A DNA stretch of 64,000 nucleotides from Actinomucor elegans (taxonomy: Eukaryota; Mucoromycota; Mucoromycetes; Mucorales; Mucoraceae): contig JAMSLZ010000007.1 of assembly GCA_026027325.1 (NCBI GenBank), positions 744,001 through 808,000 on the forward strand, written 5' to 3'. The notes beneath the pieces are model-generated. The model was not told the DNA's origin and made no database searches. It was given only the letters and a program-made list of their open reading frames with translations. The position numbers were made by a program, and so were the translations under genes. Position 1 is the stretch's first letter; each line of letters opens with the position of its first letter. Shown here one piece after another: positions 26,101 to 36,441 of this stretch.

Positions 26101-26211
26101 CTAAGCAAGAAGGGTAGATATATATGTATAAGATGACAGAGAAGATGAGTATATAATAACAGAGATGGGAATTAGTACGTCGTATATCTTTACACGCCCT
26201 TACGAACAGTT
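23114..26211. other. 3.1 kb gene-poor spacer
   Basis: The EPL1 promoter side (23114-23420) is rich in A/T runs. From about 23600 to 25260 the sequence is strongly AT-rich, with degenerate members of the dispersed repeat, best at 24835-24910. At 25530-25336 on the minus strand a 64-residue frame reads sensibly (QRYIHYLFRELGIRMFEDFV, then MLVEAALICDTLR) but has no start or homologue that I recognise; it may be a fragment of a decayed gene. Small frames at 25641-26034 are not supported. Confidence 0.45.
24560..25260. repeat. Dispersed degenerate repeat block
   Basis: Plus-oriented copies. The best unit spans 24825-24915 and reads GATTAAACC, then TTTTGACTAAATTTCAAATC, TAATTACTG and finally CCAGAATGAGTTGCTAATTA. 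The same order of blocks occurs in the units near 43550, 43700 and 57240. Flanking units at about 24590-24660 and 25020-25180 are weaker. Confidence 0.4.
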
Positions 26212-26673
26212 TCACAGCTGAACACCAAGCTCCAGGGCCCTTTGACGCAAGTACGTGTGTAGCTTGTATTGAAGGCTGTATAATGGAGAATCATTACTGG
26301 ATGCGTAATGCTCTTGTTCTGTTAAATAGTTCTGCACTCCCACAACTAAACTGAGCAAGGAATCATGCTGGTAATCATAGTTTTGCTGGGATTTCTGATT
26401 GATGTCTTCTTCCTCTTCCTCCTCTTCTTCATCAAAGTATTCTTCTTCTATTTGCTGTAATTGTTGAAGTTGTTGAAGTTGTTGTTCGTAGTAATAATCT
26501 TGGTAATCAGCTTCTGCTACAGCATTGGCTACTTCGAGATCATATTGTACATAGTGGGCATCTTCCATATCACAGTCTTGCTGTTCCTGCTCATTACCCA
26601 TGGGTTCATAACAAGAGTAAGAAAAGGTGGCGGAGACAAAGTTATCTTCTTGATGATAAGATTCAGCGTTCAT
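26212..26673 (-). CDS. Hypothetical acidic, Gln/Tyr-rich protein
   Basis: Single-exon 153-residue frame with a plain ATG at 26673. The composition is strongly biased: acidic N-terminus with repeated Tyr and Asp, a LQQLQQLQQ run (about 66-74), a run of about nine Glu, then a more ordinary C-terminal ~50 residues (SLLSLVVGVQNYLTEQEH ... LQYKLHTYLRQRALELGV) that could form amphipathic helices. No domain is recognised. The spacer upstream is relatively AT-poor and contains purine-rich tracts. It could be a small transcription-associated protein, but that would be a guess. Confidence 0.55.
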   Translation of the reverse strand: MNAESYHQEDNFVSATFSYSCYEPMGNEQEQQDCDMEDAHYVQYDLEVANAVAEADYQDYYYEQQLQQLQQLQQIEEEYFDEEEEEEEEDINQKSQQNYDYQHDSLLSLVVGVQNYLTEQEHYASSNDSPLYSLQYKLHTYLRQRALELGVQL

Positions 26674-27364
26674 TATAAGAAACCAAGTAAAAGAAGAAGA
26701 AAGAATGCCTTTTATGTGTCTGCTTCAAGAAGATTGAATGTTTCCTTTCAACTGATCAAACCCTTGGAAAGAAAAGTTGAATAGCAGGAAGAAGATGTAA
26801 AGAAAAATAAAACATAACCTTTCCCTCTTTATAATGATAATGGAAGAGGAGGAGCCAAGTTACACCAGACACGATATAAACCAGTAAGTACTACCCGAGT
26901 GAGAATGTGGGAGAAGACTCCTAGCCTTTGTTTTCTTTTTGCCTCTTTTAATAAAGGTTTCATTGTAGAGAAAGGCAAATTGTTTGCGCTTAAAAACTAA
27001 TTATTCCCGTTCATGAATTGATCAGAATGAAATGCTATTATGCAGCGACTGATGAAGTGTAAAGAATAAGATCCCGTAACAAACTCCTATTATACAATTG
27101 CTTGGATTAGATATCTATCACTCGTTTGCTAACGTCTCCTAACTATCGTTCATTTTTCAATCAGTATCCCCTTGATGTCTATCAGCATACACATTACTGG
27201 AGCCCTTTTACAGCAACCCATCAGAACCTGATCAACATTGACATAAAACAATAGCCACATTCTTCTATCGAGTAGTGATAGGAGAGTGAGGAGAAGGACG
27301 AGGAGTGAGTTCTTGGTATCAATTCACTTAGATACAGTGCTCACGATACCAATTTGCGCGATTT
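26674..27364. other. Spacer upstream of the transposon nest
   Basis: No gene seen. A member of the dispersed repeat is likely at about 27020-27060 (ATCAGAATGAAATGCTATTA). The region from about 27365 onward belongs to the first Tc1/mariner-like element. Confidence 0.4.
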
Positions 27365-28110
27365 TAAAACTTTTTGCGCACTTAAAAATTTCAATTTGCG
27401 TAGATTTAATTGGCCAATTCATGTTTTCAGGTAGAGCGTTTTGTGTCATTGGAAAATAAACTATTTAGTAATTAAACAAACATTTGTTATGTATTCAATC
27501 ACTGGAAAAATTGTATTAGAGAATGACCAAGGAGATATTGTTGAAGAAAATGGAAATGGGACGATGGACTGGGAAGAGGACGTCAATCCCCATAACATCG
27601 AAAAGTTGAGTAGCTTCACTCAATATTCTGGTAATCAACCACCAGACCTCGATATGAGTGACCCAGAACCCCCCCCCCAAAAAAAATGGAAGAAGCAGAG
27701 AGGGTATTAGCAGCGTGTGATAAAAGTTCAAACAAGCATGTCGATTATTCTGATAACCAAAAAACTTACCTAAAGCTTAAGCTTTTAAGTGCTGCTGCTG
27801 CAACTAGAAAAGCCGCAGTCAGTGTACATACTGGGAAGGGTTGGGCCAAGAAACTTAGAGAAGATCCTGATTGGGATATTTACGAGAGACAAACTAACAA
27901 AATTCGATCATGACAAAAAAGGTCAGCTTCAAAAGGAACATAAAGCACATTTAATCGAATTTCTAGATATATTTTTGCGTACTTTTATTGTAACAAAAAG
28001 TACTTATACTGATTGTTCATTCAGACAATCTTTAAAAATATTTACAAGTGTTTTCTGGGGACTTGATCGCAGGCCTTAGCAATTCTTGTTTTCAAATCTT
28101 CAGTTAAGTC
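27365..28110 (+). mobile_element. Tc1/mariner-like element copy 1, broken and rearranged
   Basis: The left part (27375-27965) is the 5' half of the same element as copy 2 (32890-34190), in plus orientation. It has near-identical terminal sequence (ACTTAAAAATTTCAATTTGC), a coding region starting at about 27489 (MYSITGKIVLEND) and then MEEAERVLAACDKSSNKHV with KLREDPDWDIYERQTNK. Coding is split by a C10-A8 homopolymer at 27669-27686 that puts the two halves out of frame. At about 27965 the DDE part is missing; instead, sequence equal to the 3' end of the element follows in inverted orientation (27968-28110, matching 32915-33045). The copy therefore lacks the catalytic domain and cannot make a transposase. 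Confidence 0.75.
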
Positions 28111-28304
28111 AGCAAAAAATAGTAATAAACTTAACTCTAATATCACAATTGATCTCTATAAGCGAGGTCAGAAAGAATAGGAAGAGTGGGGAAAATTATA
28201 TTTTGTATTTTTTGTTTGAATTCTAACAGAATTGGTTGACACTCAAATAAAAAATATGAAATATGATTGCTAATCCAGAGAATATAAAGCATATGCATAT
28301 AAGA

Positions 28305-29350
28305 CTATGTAAAATTCGTATTGTCATCCGTAGTATCATAGAAAATATCTTCTGTATTCGAATCGTCTTCATGATTGCTTCCACTTGTGGTAAGTGTATT
28401 GGTAAAGTCAAAATTTGACAAATATTCTCGACAGTAATAATTATCGAACGTAGTAGAAGACGCTCAATTACCCATTGTAACGATAGCATCATTAGGAATA
28501 CCAGATTGAAGAGTCAGTGAAGAAGCAATTGACCTTAAAAATACCCGTCTTTCATCAGTGGACAGATGGGTAAGTTTTGAGATCCAAAATGAATTGTACG
28601 GGGACTTATCAATTTGTTTGGCTGTAAAGAATTGATAAGCAAGGTAATGGCTTGGAAAGGAGGTCAATGTTGATGGAAAGGTTTAAAAGTATGTACCAGA
28701 CAAAATCACTGGTCGATATGGGCCCTCACCTGAAATGATTTAATGATGCGTCGTAGTTTCGTTTTTTCTTAGGACAGTGTACCTCAAATGAAATAGTAGC
28801 ACTGTTGAATACAGAACCGAAGAAAGAAGAATACGGTATAAATCAGAGGGCCGTAGAAAACAAATGACGCTAAGAAGGAAGAGAAGTTTACTTTGTAAAG
28901 TAACGAGTGTAATATTATCAGTATTTAATGTTATTAGATGATCGACTGTTGGTTGAAGATCAATAGTTGGCCCATGTAGTCGAGTATGTGGTGCCTGTCC
29001 AAGAAGGTTAGTAATAAACGAGTTGAGACGTTTGTCTTCTCGTAATCTGGTTGGATTGTAGTGTAAGTGAATTACTGCAGATTGAAAAAGTGAATGGTCG
29101 AAATCGCATATGAATGACTAGTGTGCATATCACTCAAAAAGTTGGATAAATCAACAGGAGTAAAAAATCGTTGTGAAATCCGTTTCTCGATACACTATTT
29201 AAGAAACAAAAGTTGGCCTGGTTTGTAAGGCTTATTCGTTGAGCTGTCCTGTAGACAGTTGTTGATAAAAATGGCTTGATTGTTTTCATTTAAATTAGAT
29301 TGTTGGTACCTTGAACGGATAAGTTGCAAACGGCGAGTTTCCAAGTTGTT
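28305..29350 (-). pseudogene. Tyrosine recombinase relic (DIRS/Crypton-like)
   Basis: On the minus strand, pieces in different frames add up to a tyrosine-recombinase-like protein. There is a core-binding part (KPYKPGQLLFLK ... CIEKRISQRFFTPVDLSNFL), then SAVIHLHYNPTRLREDKRLN, a catalytic-Arg region (FLRPSDLYRI, near 28843-28856) and a C-terminal part ending in ASSTTFDNYYCREYLSNFDF, with the candidate nucleophile Tyr near 28433-28441. It is interrupted by at least two frameshifts and by in-frame stops, among them TAG at 29197-29195 and TGA at 28466-28464, both where Trp is expected. Family knowledge: YR enzymes of this kind are carried by DIRS-like retroelements and Cryptons; no flanking RT/RH was recognised, so the element class is open. 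Confidence 0.6.
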
Positions 29351-29655
29351 ATAACCAGTATTAATATTCTCATATTAGGTACATGCTTACACACACATCT
29401 ATCTTTTTATTTTATATATATTCTTTTAATTTCATTACAAAGATATAAAAGTATATTTAGAATCCTTTTCGAGGTGAGTGTTTTGTTATAGAATAAAGAT
29501 AAGTTTTTCTAATCTATTTAATGTTGTCCTATTTATACTAATTCATTCGGTAGATGATTTACACTTATAAAATCGGTTGTCATAATTGTTAATCCTTCTA
29601 CTCAAGATTACTAATATCTTAGAACAATAAGACCCCATTTACTCAATGCTTACTG

Positions 29656-30190
29656 ATGCTACATTGTCATGCCATTAAGTGCACATCCAACACTTATAAC
29701 ATATCGCCCGATATCTCCATGCTTGTGAATTGGGGCATTATCCATGGTGGCGTAAAACATTTTGAATTGTTCATGCATATCCGAGATAACAAAATTAAAA
29801 TAGTAGTCGGTGACAATAATTATAGTTTTAATTTCTTTAGATATAAACGCTATGGATGCGTCTGGTAACTTGCGTTTCCTTGAGGGAGCCTCATACGGTC
29901 GTCTTACATTGACATTGATAATCCCAAATGGTGATATAGAACCCAAGATTGTTGTAGTATTTGCTTTTGTTATAGGCGTCTCTACGATAGCTCTTTTCCT
30001 TTTTTTGACCAAGCCATTGTTCTTTTCAAATGATATGGAACGCTGCTTCATCAATAAAAACGAAGTTGCTTTTGAAATCTATATCAGCCGTTAATCATTC
30101 AATCACCCAGTCATATCTCCACTGAACCTTGTCGGGGGAAATTCAAACTCATGCTCCAGCTGATATTGTCAAAACTATATCACAGAGAGG
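29656..30190 (-). pseudogene. Second DDE (Tc1/mariner-like) transposase fragment
   Basis: Minus-strand frames between 30190 and 29656 carry the first-Asp region (DFKSNFVFIDEAAFH), then GLVKKRKRAIVETPITKANT, TTILGSISPFGIINVNVRRP and the second-Asp motif ATMDNAPIHKHGDIGRYV. A frameshift lies between the FIDEAAFH and KKRKR parts (about 30040), and the third acidic region (ELNPIEQFW-like) is absent. The sequence differs clearly from the transposase of the 27.4/33 kb element, so it is another family. Probably a long-dead copy. Confidence 0.6.
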
Positions 30191-30334
30191 CTTGCATTTG
30201 AAAAATACATATGAGGGACAGGCCTTTACAACGAATGGTTAGTACAGGTTTGTCACTTGTTATATGGGGTAATTCATCTATATTGAATTTTCAACTAAAT
30301 TGCTCAAGATTCACGGAATTGATTAAGGGAGCAA

Positions 30335-31010
30335 TTATTACCATTCAAAGAATCAAAAGGCATGTATCACTAAGGACCCATCCAGGTAAACTGAACAGTA
30401 CCCCTCACAGAGCAACATGGCAGGTGTGAGAGGATTCCTCCATCATTGTATCGAGTGTTTCGCTATGATTCGCCTTTTTGGCAGAAGCATGCACATACAA
30501 AAGAAAAAGAAATAAATAATCTGATTGGAAGTGCTAAAGAGACAAGCTATAAACTTATCATAATTGGCTCTACCAAGCTCCAATACAATGACGAACGTAA
30601 TAACCACCTTTCAAAGAATCAAAAGGCATGTATCGCTAAGGACCCATCCAGGTAAACTGAACAGTACCCCTCACAGAGCAACATGGCAGGTGTGAGAGGA
30701 TTCCTCCATCATTGTATCGAGTGTTTCGCTATGATTCGCCTTTTTGGCAGAAGCATGCACATACAAAAGAAAAAGAAATAAATAATCTGATTGGAAGCGC
30801 TAAAGAGACAAGCTATAAACTTACCATAGTTGGCTCTACCAAGCTCCAATACAATGACGAACGCAATAACCACCTTTCAAAGAATCAAAAGGCATGTATC
30901 ACTAAGGACCCATTCAGGTAAACTGAACAGTACCCCTCACAGAGCAACATGGCAGGTGTGAGAGGATTCCTCCATCATTGTATCGAATGTTTCGCTATGA
31001 TTCGCCTTCT
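30335..31010. repeat. 266-base direct tandem repeat, about 2.5 units
   Basis: The same sequence recurs with an exact period of 266 bases: TATCGAGTGTTTCGC starts at 30449 and 30715, and TATCGAATGTTTCGC at 30981. Two complete units (30449-30714, 30715-30980) differ by only a few bases. The tail half of a preceding unit covers about 30335-30448, and a following unit breaks off near 31006. Each unit contains an open 69-residue frame (30446-30655, 30712-30921) without recognisable features. The high identity indicates recent duplication or unequal exchange. Confidence 0.9.
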
Positions 31011-31159
31011 TATTAACCGCGCATACACGCGTAAAAGTGAAAAGAAAAAATACATGAAATGTGCGTTGCCAGATAATTTGGAAAAAAGTAAATGGCTGGG
31101 AGTGAACAGAATGACGTAACCATTTAAGTTATTTCAATTTTTTTTTCGCTTTTGTCAAC

Positions 31160-32777
31160 ATGTCTGATTTAACACAAGGTAAGCATGTAGTTTGTTTGTG
31201 AATACAACGTATCTAAATACCAATGTTTCTTTTACAGCACTTAAAAACTATTGCCAGCTTTATAAATATAAATCAACACTACACGGTTTTGTTGGTAAAG
31301 ATGACTACCATAAAGAGGATTGCTACTTGGTTTGAATTATACGCGAATACGAAGATGCTATGAAACTTTTGATGAGAAAGTTCAAGCAAGTATATAAAGA
31401 CATTACAAAGAAGACATACAAATCTGCGTCAATCCCAGACTTGAGTTCCTTGTTTGTCCAATCTTTAACCCAAAAGGCAGCTATTAAAAATGGAGCACGA
31501 GTATTAGATGAAGCAACCAACAACACAGCAGAAAAAATCATATTAAGATTGAAAAGAGTACCAAAGGTATAGTATTAGTAAAATATTTTACTCAAAAGAT
31601 GTACTGATCAAAAACACTTCTAATGTAGATAACAGCTCTTCCACCCGCTGTTGTTACTGCCAATCCTTCACCATCTACGTCTGCTGTCAGTGATAATTTG
31701 TCCTCGTTCTTGTCCTCATCCTCATCTACTCGTACTGAATGTGATGCCTCGTCCTCATCCTCACCATCTTTTTCTACTCCTGTTTCAGTTGAAGCAAAAT
31801 TGAATACATACATCAAGATGTGCAAAGATAAAGCAAAAAAGCACGGATTTGACCTACAGAGTGAAATTCACCAAGTATTAGCCAGTAATGAAATCATCCT
31901 CTTGAAGAAAGGGCAATTCTGTCCAGAACTTGTCAAACATATTGATGCTGAATTTCTCCTCAACAATACTAGATCAGACGCAATCAACAAAGATATTAAA
32001 GTTGATAATATGATTTACTTGGAACTAGCTACATTGCTTCGTGGTGTGAATGACAGAACTGACAGACGAGCACTCAAGATCAAATTGAATAAATTATACG
32101 AAGAAGCAACCAAAGAGGATGGTATAATTATCGAGATGTTTGTCAATTTGGTGACCAAGCTACCCAACTTTGAGCGACTTTCTCCTGTTGGAGAAATGGA
32201 GCTAACCGTTAATTTCTTGGACCCTATTCTCTCCCATGTATTCCATTGCCCTGATTCCAACAAACACCTCATATGGTTAAACCGTCAAGATGAGAACACA
32301 ACAGTATGCAGGCCAGATGCAATCATGGTGGCGCTGCCACAAAAAGCAGAAAATATCACATTGGGCTATGTAGAAGTGAAGCCATTAGATGTTCAATCCG
32401 ATCCAGAATTAGCTTTTATGGACTTGGTTCGTTTGGGTACATTTGCTCGCCGTCTTATGTTAAGAAAATCAAATCGAAAAGTAATTGTAATCCAATGTGT
32501 TGGCTACACGATGGTTTTTTACTTGGTATCCGAGCATTCCGATGGAATCACACTAATGGCTGAGATATTAACAATTGATGTCCCAAAGGAAATTTCAGAA
32601 ATTGGTGGCGTTTTGCAGAAGGTGGATGATCTGAAAAGATTATTCTTATTGTATGAGCACCAACTGGAGCCTCGTTACAAAAATTCAAGAGCACCGGAAG
32701 ACGACCTAGCTTCAACTATGGAAACGATAAACCCTAAACGTCGCAAGCAAAGAACCCCTTCTTTCTCTTTAGTGTAA
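31160..32777 (+). CDS. PD-(D/E)XK nuclease-like protein, possible pseudogene
   Basis: Three exons, 31160-31178, 31238-31566 and 31629-32777, give 498 codons, with one in-frame TGA at 31333-31335. Apart from that stop the frame is clean and codon-like. The N-terminal ~115 residues are basic and helical (MKLLMRKFKQVYKDITKKT); ~118-160 are Ser-rich. The C-terminal ~300 residues are globular and include RPDAIMVALPQ ... LGYVEVKPLD: Asp346 preceded by Pro, then Glu365-Val-Lys367 nineteen residues on. This is the PD-(D/E)XK layout found in restriction-like nucleases and some effector and transposon-linked proteins. The gene sits inside a nest of transposon relics and is followed 110 bases later by the end of a Tc1-like element. 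The reaction is unproven; I do not recognise a named family. Translation from the ATG at 31360, after the TGA, is an alternative. Confidence 0.6.
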
Positions 32778-32889
32778 TGTTTCTCGCCTCCCCCCCCCTT
32801 TATGATATTTCTCCCCTCTTGAGCCCTATATACTATATAATAAATCATATTTCATATTTTCATGTCTAAATATCCAATTCACGTAAAAA

Positions 32890-34190
32890 CCAAAATAAAT
32901 TTGCATAATTCTTTGCTATTTTTGCGTAACAAAAAGTACTTATACTGGCCGTTCATACAGACAATCTTTAAAAATATTAACAAGTGTTTTCTGGGAACTT
33001 GATCGCATGCATCAGCAATCCTTGTTTTCAGATTCTCAGTATTTCCAAATTGATTACGTCTTACCTACCCTTTTACAGTTGCCCAGAATTGTTCGATAGG
33101 ATTGAGCTCAGATGAATACGGGGGAAGGTAGACATGTTTATATCCTCTGCTTTCAATCAATAGGCTGAGTCCGCCGTTTTTCCCATGAATAGGCGAATTA
33201 TCCATGGTCATATAAAAGTCTTTAAACTAAGCATACTTGTCCATCTCATGTATAGTAACCGGCATTGGTTCCACCTGGCGTTTTTTTTTTTACTGCTGTT
33301 GACTTTCTCTTTCGAGCCTCTAGAGCTTTAATTCTTTTGGGTGTTAAAGAAACACGAATTTCCATGTTAACTACTCCAATCACAGAGATTGTACAGAGAA
33401 TTGTAGGACTAACTGCTTGTGCTGAAGGTGTGATAACTATAGCAGAAGTGCCTCTAATCGATCTCGCCGTGGGTGGTTTCATGTTGATATCAAAGGTGCT
33501 CTCATCGATGAAAATACAGTGTTTTGGTGTAGTCCATAGCAGTGTTTGACCAAGCTTTTACCCATTCACATCTCTATTTAATCTTAGCACTTTGATTTCT
33601 AGCAACTGGATGACGAGTGTTTTTTTTTTGATACTCAAATTACATTCTGTTGGTATGAATTTTCCATCAACAGTTTCTTTTAAAGTAAAGCCTTTGAAAC
33701 CTTTAGTGAGTTCATCAACAGTGTCAGATACTCGGGTATGAGAATTTTCATCAAGAAATTCGATCAAATGTGCTTTATGTTCCTTTTGAAGCTGACCTTT
33801 TTTTTGTTAGTTTGTCTCTCGTAAATATCCCAATCAGGATCTTCTCTAAGTTTCTTGGCCCAACCCTTCCCAGTATGTACACTGACTGCGGCTTTTCTAG
33901 TTGCAGCAGCAGCACTTAAAAGCTTAAGCTTTAGGTAAGTTTTTTGGTTATCAGAATAATCGACATGCTTGTTTGAACTTTTATCACACGCTGCTAATAC
34001 CCTCTCTGCTTCTTCCATTTTTTTTTGGGGGGGGGGGTTCTGGGTCACTCATATCGAGGTCTGGTGGTTGATTACCAGAATATTGAGTGAAGCTACTCAA
34101 CTTTTCGATGTTATGGGAAATTCCAATGACGCAAAATGGTCTACCTGAAAACGCGAATTGGCCAATTAAATCTACGCAAATTGAAATTTT
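32890..34190 (-). mobile_element. Tc1/mariner-like element copy 2, broken
   Basis: Minus-strand element, 5' end near 34190. The coding order is MEEAERVLAACDKSSNKHV and KLREDPDWDIYERQTNK (34020-33790); ARVSDTVDEL-like HTH/linker sequence; FIDESTFDINMKPP (first Asp) near 33515; GTSAIVITPSAQAVSPTILC; MTMDNSPIHGKNGGL (second Asp) near 33215-33170; and YLPPYSSELNPIEQFWATVK (Glu) near 33140-33070. That is the complete DDE set of the IS630-Tc1-mariner group. Breaks: the start of the ORF is deleted (about 150 bases relative to copy 1, at ~34120), a C11-A9 homopolymer shifts the frame at 34018-34037, and stops lie at about 33557 and 33245. The inverted terminal sequences are only partly matched by eye. 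Confidence 0.75.
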
Positions 34191-35672
34191 TAAGTGTACA
34201 AATGGTTGGGTCCAGTATCACAAGTATACTTTGTGTACTATGATTATAAGACCTCCGTGTAGGGTTAGAAAAGCTTATTACACGCGCTAAAGGAGCGGAA
34301 TATACGATAGAGGGGAACCAGTTTGGATACTGATTGTTACTATCTACCTACCTCGTGTTTCTAAGTTGCCAAAGACCAGTTTGTTATTTATTTATTTTTT
34401 ACCTTACTGAATGATGGCCTTAAAACATCCATTGTGCGACAGAAAGATAGATATCTTATGCAACTATGTATAATTATGGCGCAGGTACTGTTTCTCATAA
34501 AGTACATACGCTGCCGAAGAAATCAACGGGTATTTACTGAGCAAGAAGTATGAATGCCGTTGTTCATTTCACCTTGAAACTTAACCAAAATATAGTTCAT
34601 TGTTCAAGAACCCATCTATCTGTATTGGTCCAATGCCATTATCACATATGCATAGCAATGCATTAATTCATCTCTATAGTGTCTATTTAGCACCGATTCT
34701 ACCATTTCTAGTACATAATACCGGCAGTAATGACTTTTCCATACGTGCACTTTAATATTGGTGTCTTCTCGTTGTTGATTTTTCTGAAACTACACAACTT
34801 GAACTATACATCATTTATATCCTTTATCATAGGAACCCTTATACTATTATTTTTATAATACCTATGTAATTTCAGCTGCTATAACTTTATGAACATTACA
34901 AATAACAAGCTTGCACCCATTGTCTTCTGCATGGTGATTTCATTCTTTTAATATAGAAAACATTCAGGATCAACCGAAATTCTCGATCAGGAAAATTTGC
35001 AAGATACTCCAATGCGAGAGATGATTGATCTTGGCCAAATGTCACATCTGAGAAGTAGCATCTATTCACGATGAATTGTTGCTGCCATTAGAATGTTGAT
35101 TGGATGGCAATGCTTTATAATATTGAATGACATTACTTGTCACTTGTTCATCTACCACATTCATGAACGGAATGGTAAGTTTTTTTTCTTCATTTATATA
35201 ATGAAAAAAAAAAAAAAAAAAAAAAAACCTTGGAATTCCTGCATGTAGAAATGGCTATTTGCTAATACAATAGCGTGTTTAGCCTAGATCAATGTATTCT
35301 GAAGAAGAAAAAAGTTATCATTATTGGAAAATATGGAAGGCCAATATTATCCAATCTTTTCTTTCTGATTGCTCATAATCAATTGTGGAAAAAAAAATCC
35401 CTTTTTATTATATATATATGATAAAATGATAAATATTGTAATATGTATGATAGTTTTTTTAGAGTACAAAAAGGGATTTGAAAGAAAAAAGATGAAGTAT
35501 GTAAAGGAGGGTACAAGAGCTATTATTTGTAAGGTTTACAAAGGTAATCGATGGTTCAAAGAAAGTGATTTTAAGATGACTATGTATAAGTAACTATATA
35601 AATCGAATGCACATATGTATTAAATACATATGCAGACAATAATAGAGGGGATAGAGGAAATCTAAATGCTAC
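34191..35672. other. Spacer between transposon and four-TM gene
   Basis: AT-rich. A run of about 25 A lies at 35203-35227. One fragment of the dispersed repeat is likely at 35037-35070 (AATGTCACATCTGAGAAGTA followed by GCATCTATTCAC). A 74-residue frame at 35369-35593 begins in low-complexity sequence and is not supported as a gene. Confidence 0.4.
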
Positions 35673-36441
35673 TTAAAAGAACTCTTGCTTAGTTGCAGGC
35701 TCAGGGAAGTCTTCAAGATTTCGAAGCTTCTCGTGCATTGTCTTTCTTCGCAAACGGGTAGCGTAAGCACTGACAGCTGTGGCAAAATAGAACTATAATA
35801 AGAAAGTGAATAAGTAATGTGGCTTATAAAACTGCTGATTGGGCTTTGTTTTTACCTGGATCACATTTAGAGCCACTAGCGCACAAGCGACAGCAATCAT
35901 GACATTTCTATAGTCAGTACTACAGGAGCCTCGAGTACTGCTTGCAGAACAATGTTCAATAATGAGGTCTTTTTTGATACCGAGAGTAACAAGAAGGGCA
36001 ACGCTTATGATGAGCTGAAGGATAACAACGGCCCAGTAAAATATCTTAAAAAGTCCAATCATGCCTCTATGTTGCTATTAAAAAAAAATTAGCCTCATCG
36101 TTCAAAGCCCAATTATTGATACATACAGTAACACTGCCAACCACGCCAAAGAGAGAAGAAAGAGCAAAGAGAATAGCGACAGCAATCATCGTATAATAAA
36201 CACCATCGTGAATGTCGTAGGTGAACTGATATCCACCGGCTTCGATGATGATTCCTGAATTTGGTCTAGTCAAGAAGAGGCCTACAGTGGCGGCAATGTA
36301 AATAACCTAATGAACGATGGTAAATACTTTTGAGCAAGTCATTAAACTATTAAATATATATATATTTACAGCAGAAAGCAAAGCAATTGTTAAGACGCCA
36401 GCTCTGATAGGGAAACAACAACAACACTTATATTGGCCCAT
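35673..36441 (-). CDS. Four-TM membrane protein, unknown family
   Basis: Four exons on the minus strand (36441-36370, 36306-36127, 36074-35856, 35792-35673) give 196 residues. It starts MGQYKCCCCFPIRAGVL, with a CCCC cluster next to the first membrane segment, which could be palmitoylated. There are four hydrophobic helices, at about 13-36, 60-85, 91-117 and 138-165. The loop between helices 3 and 4 holds two Cys (EHCSASSTRGSCSTDY), so a disulphide is possible. The C-terminal tail is charged (RLRRKTMHEKLRNLEDFPEP). Layout resembles small fungal tetraspan/MARVEL or LAPTM-like proteins, but there is no CCG motif and I cannot name the family. All four exons join in frame with standard splice sites. 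Confidence 0.85.

Noticed and set aside
30335..31010. CRISPR-like array
   Set aside because: Units are contiguous 266-base direct repeats without spacers, in a eukaryotic genome.
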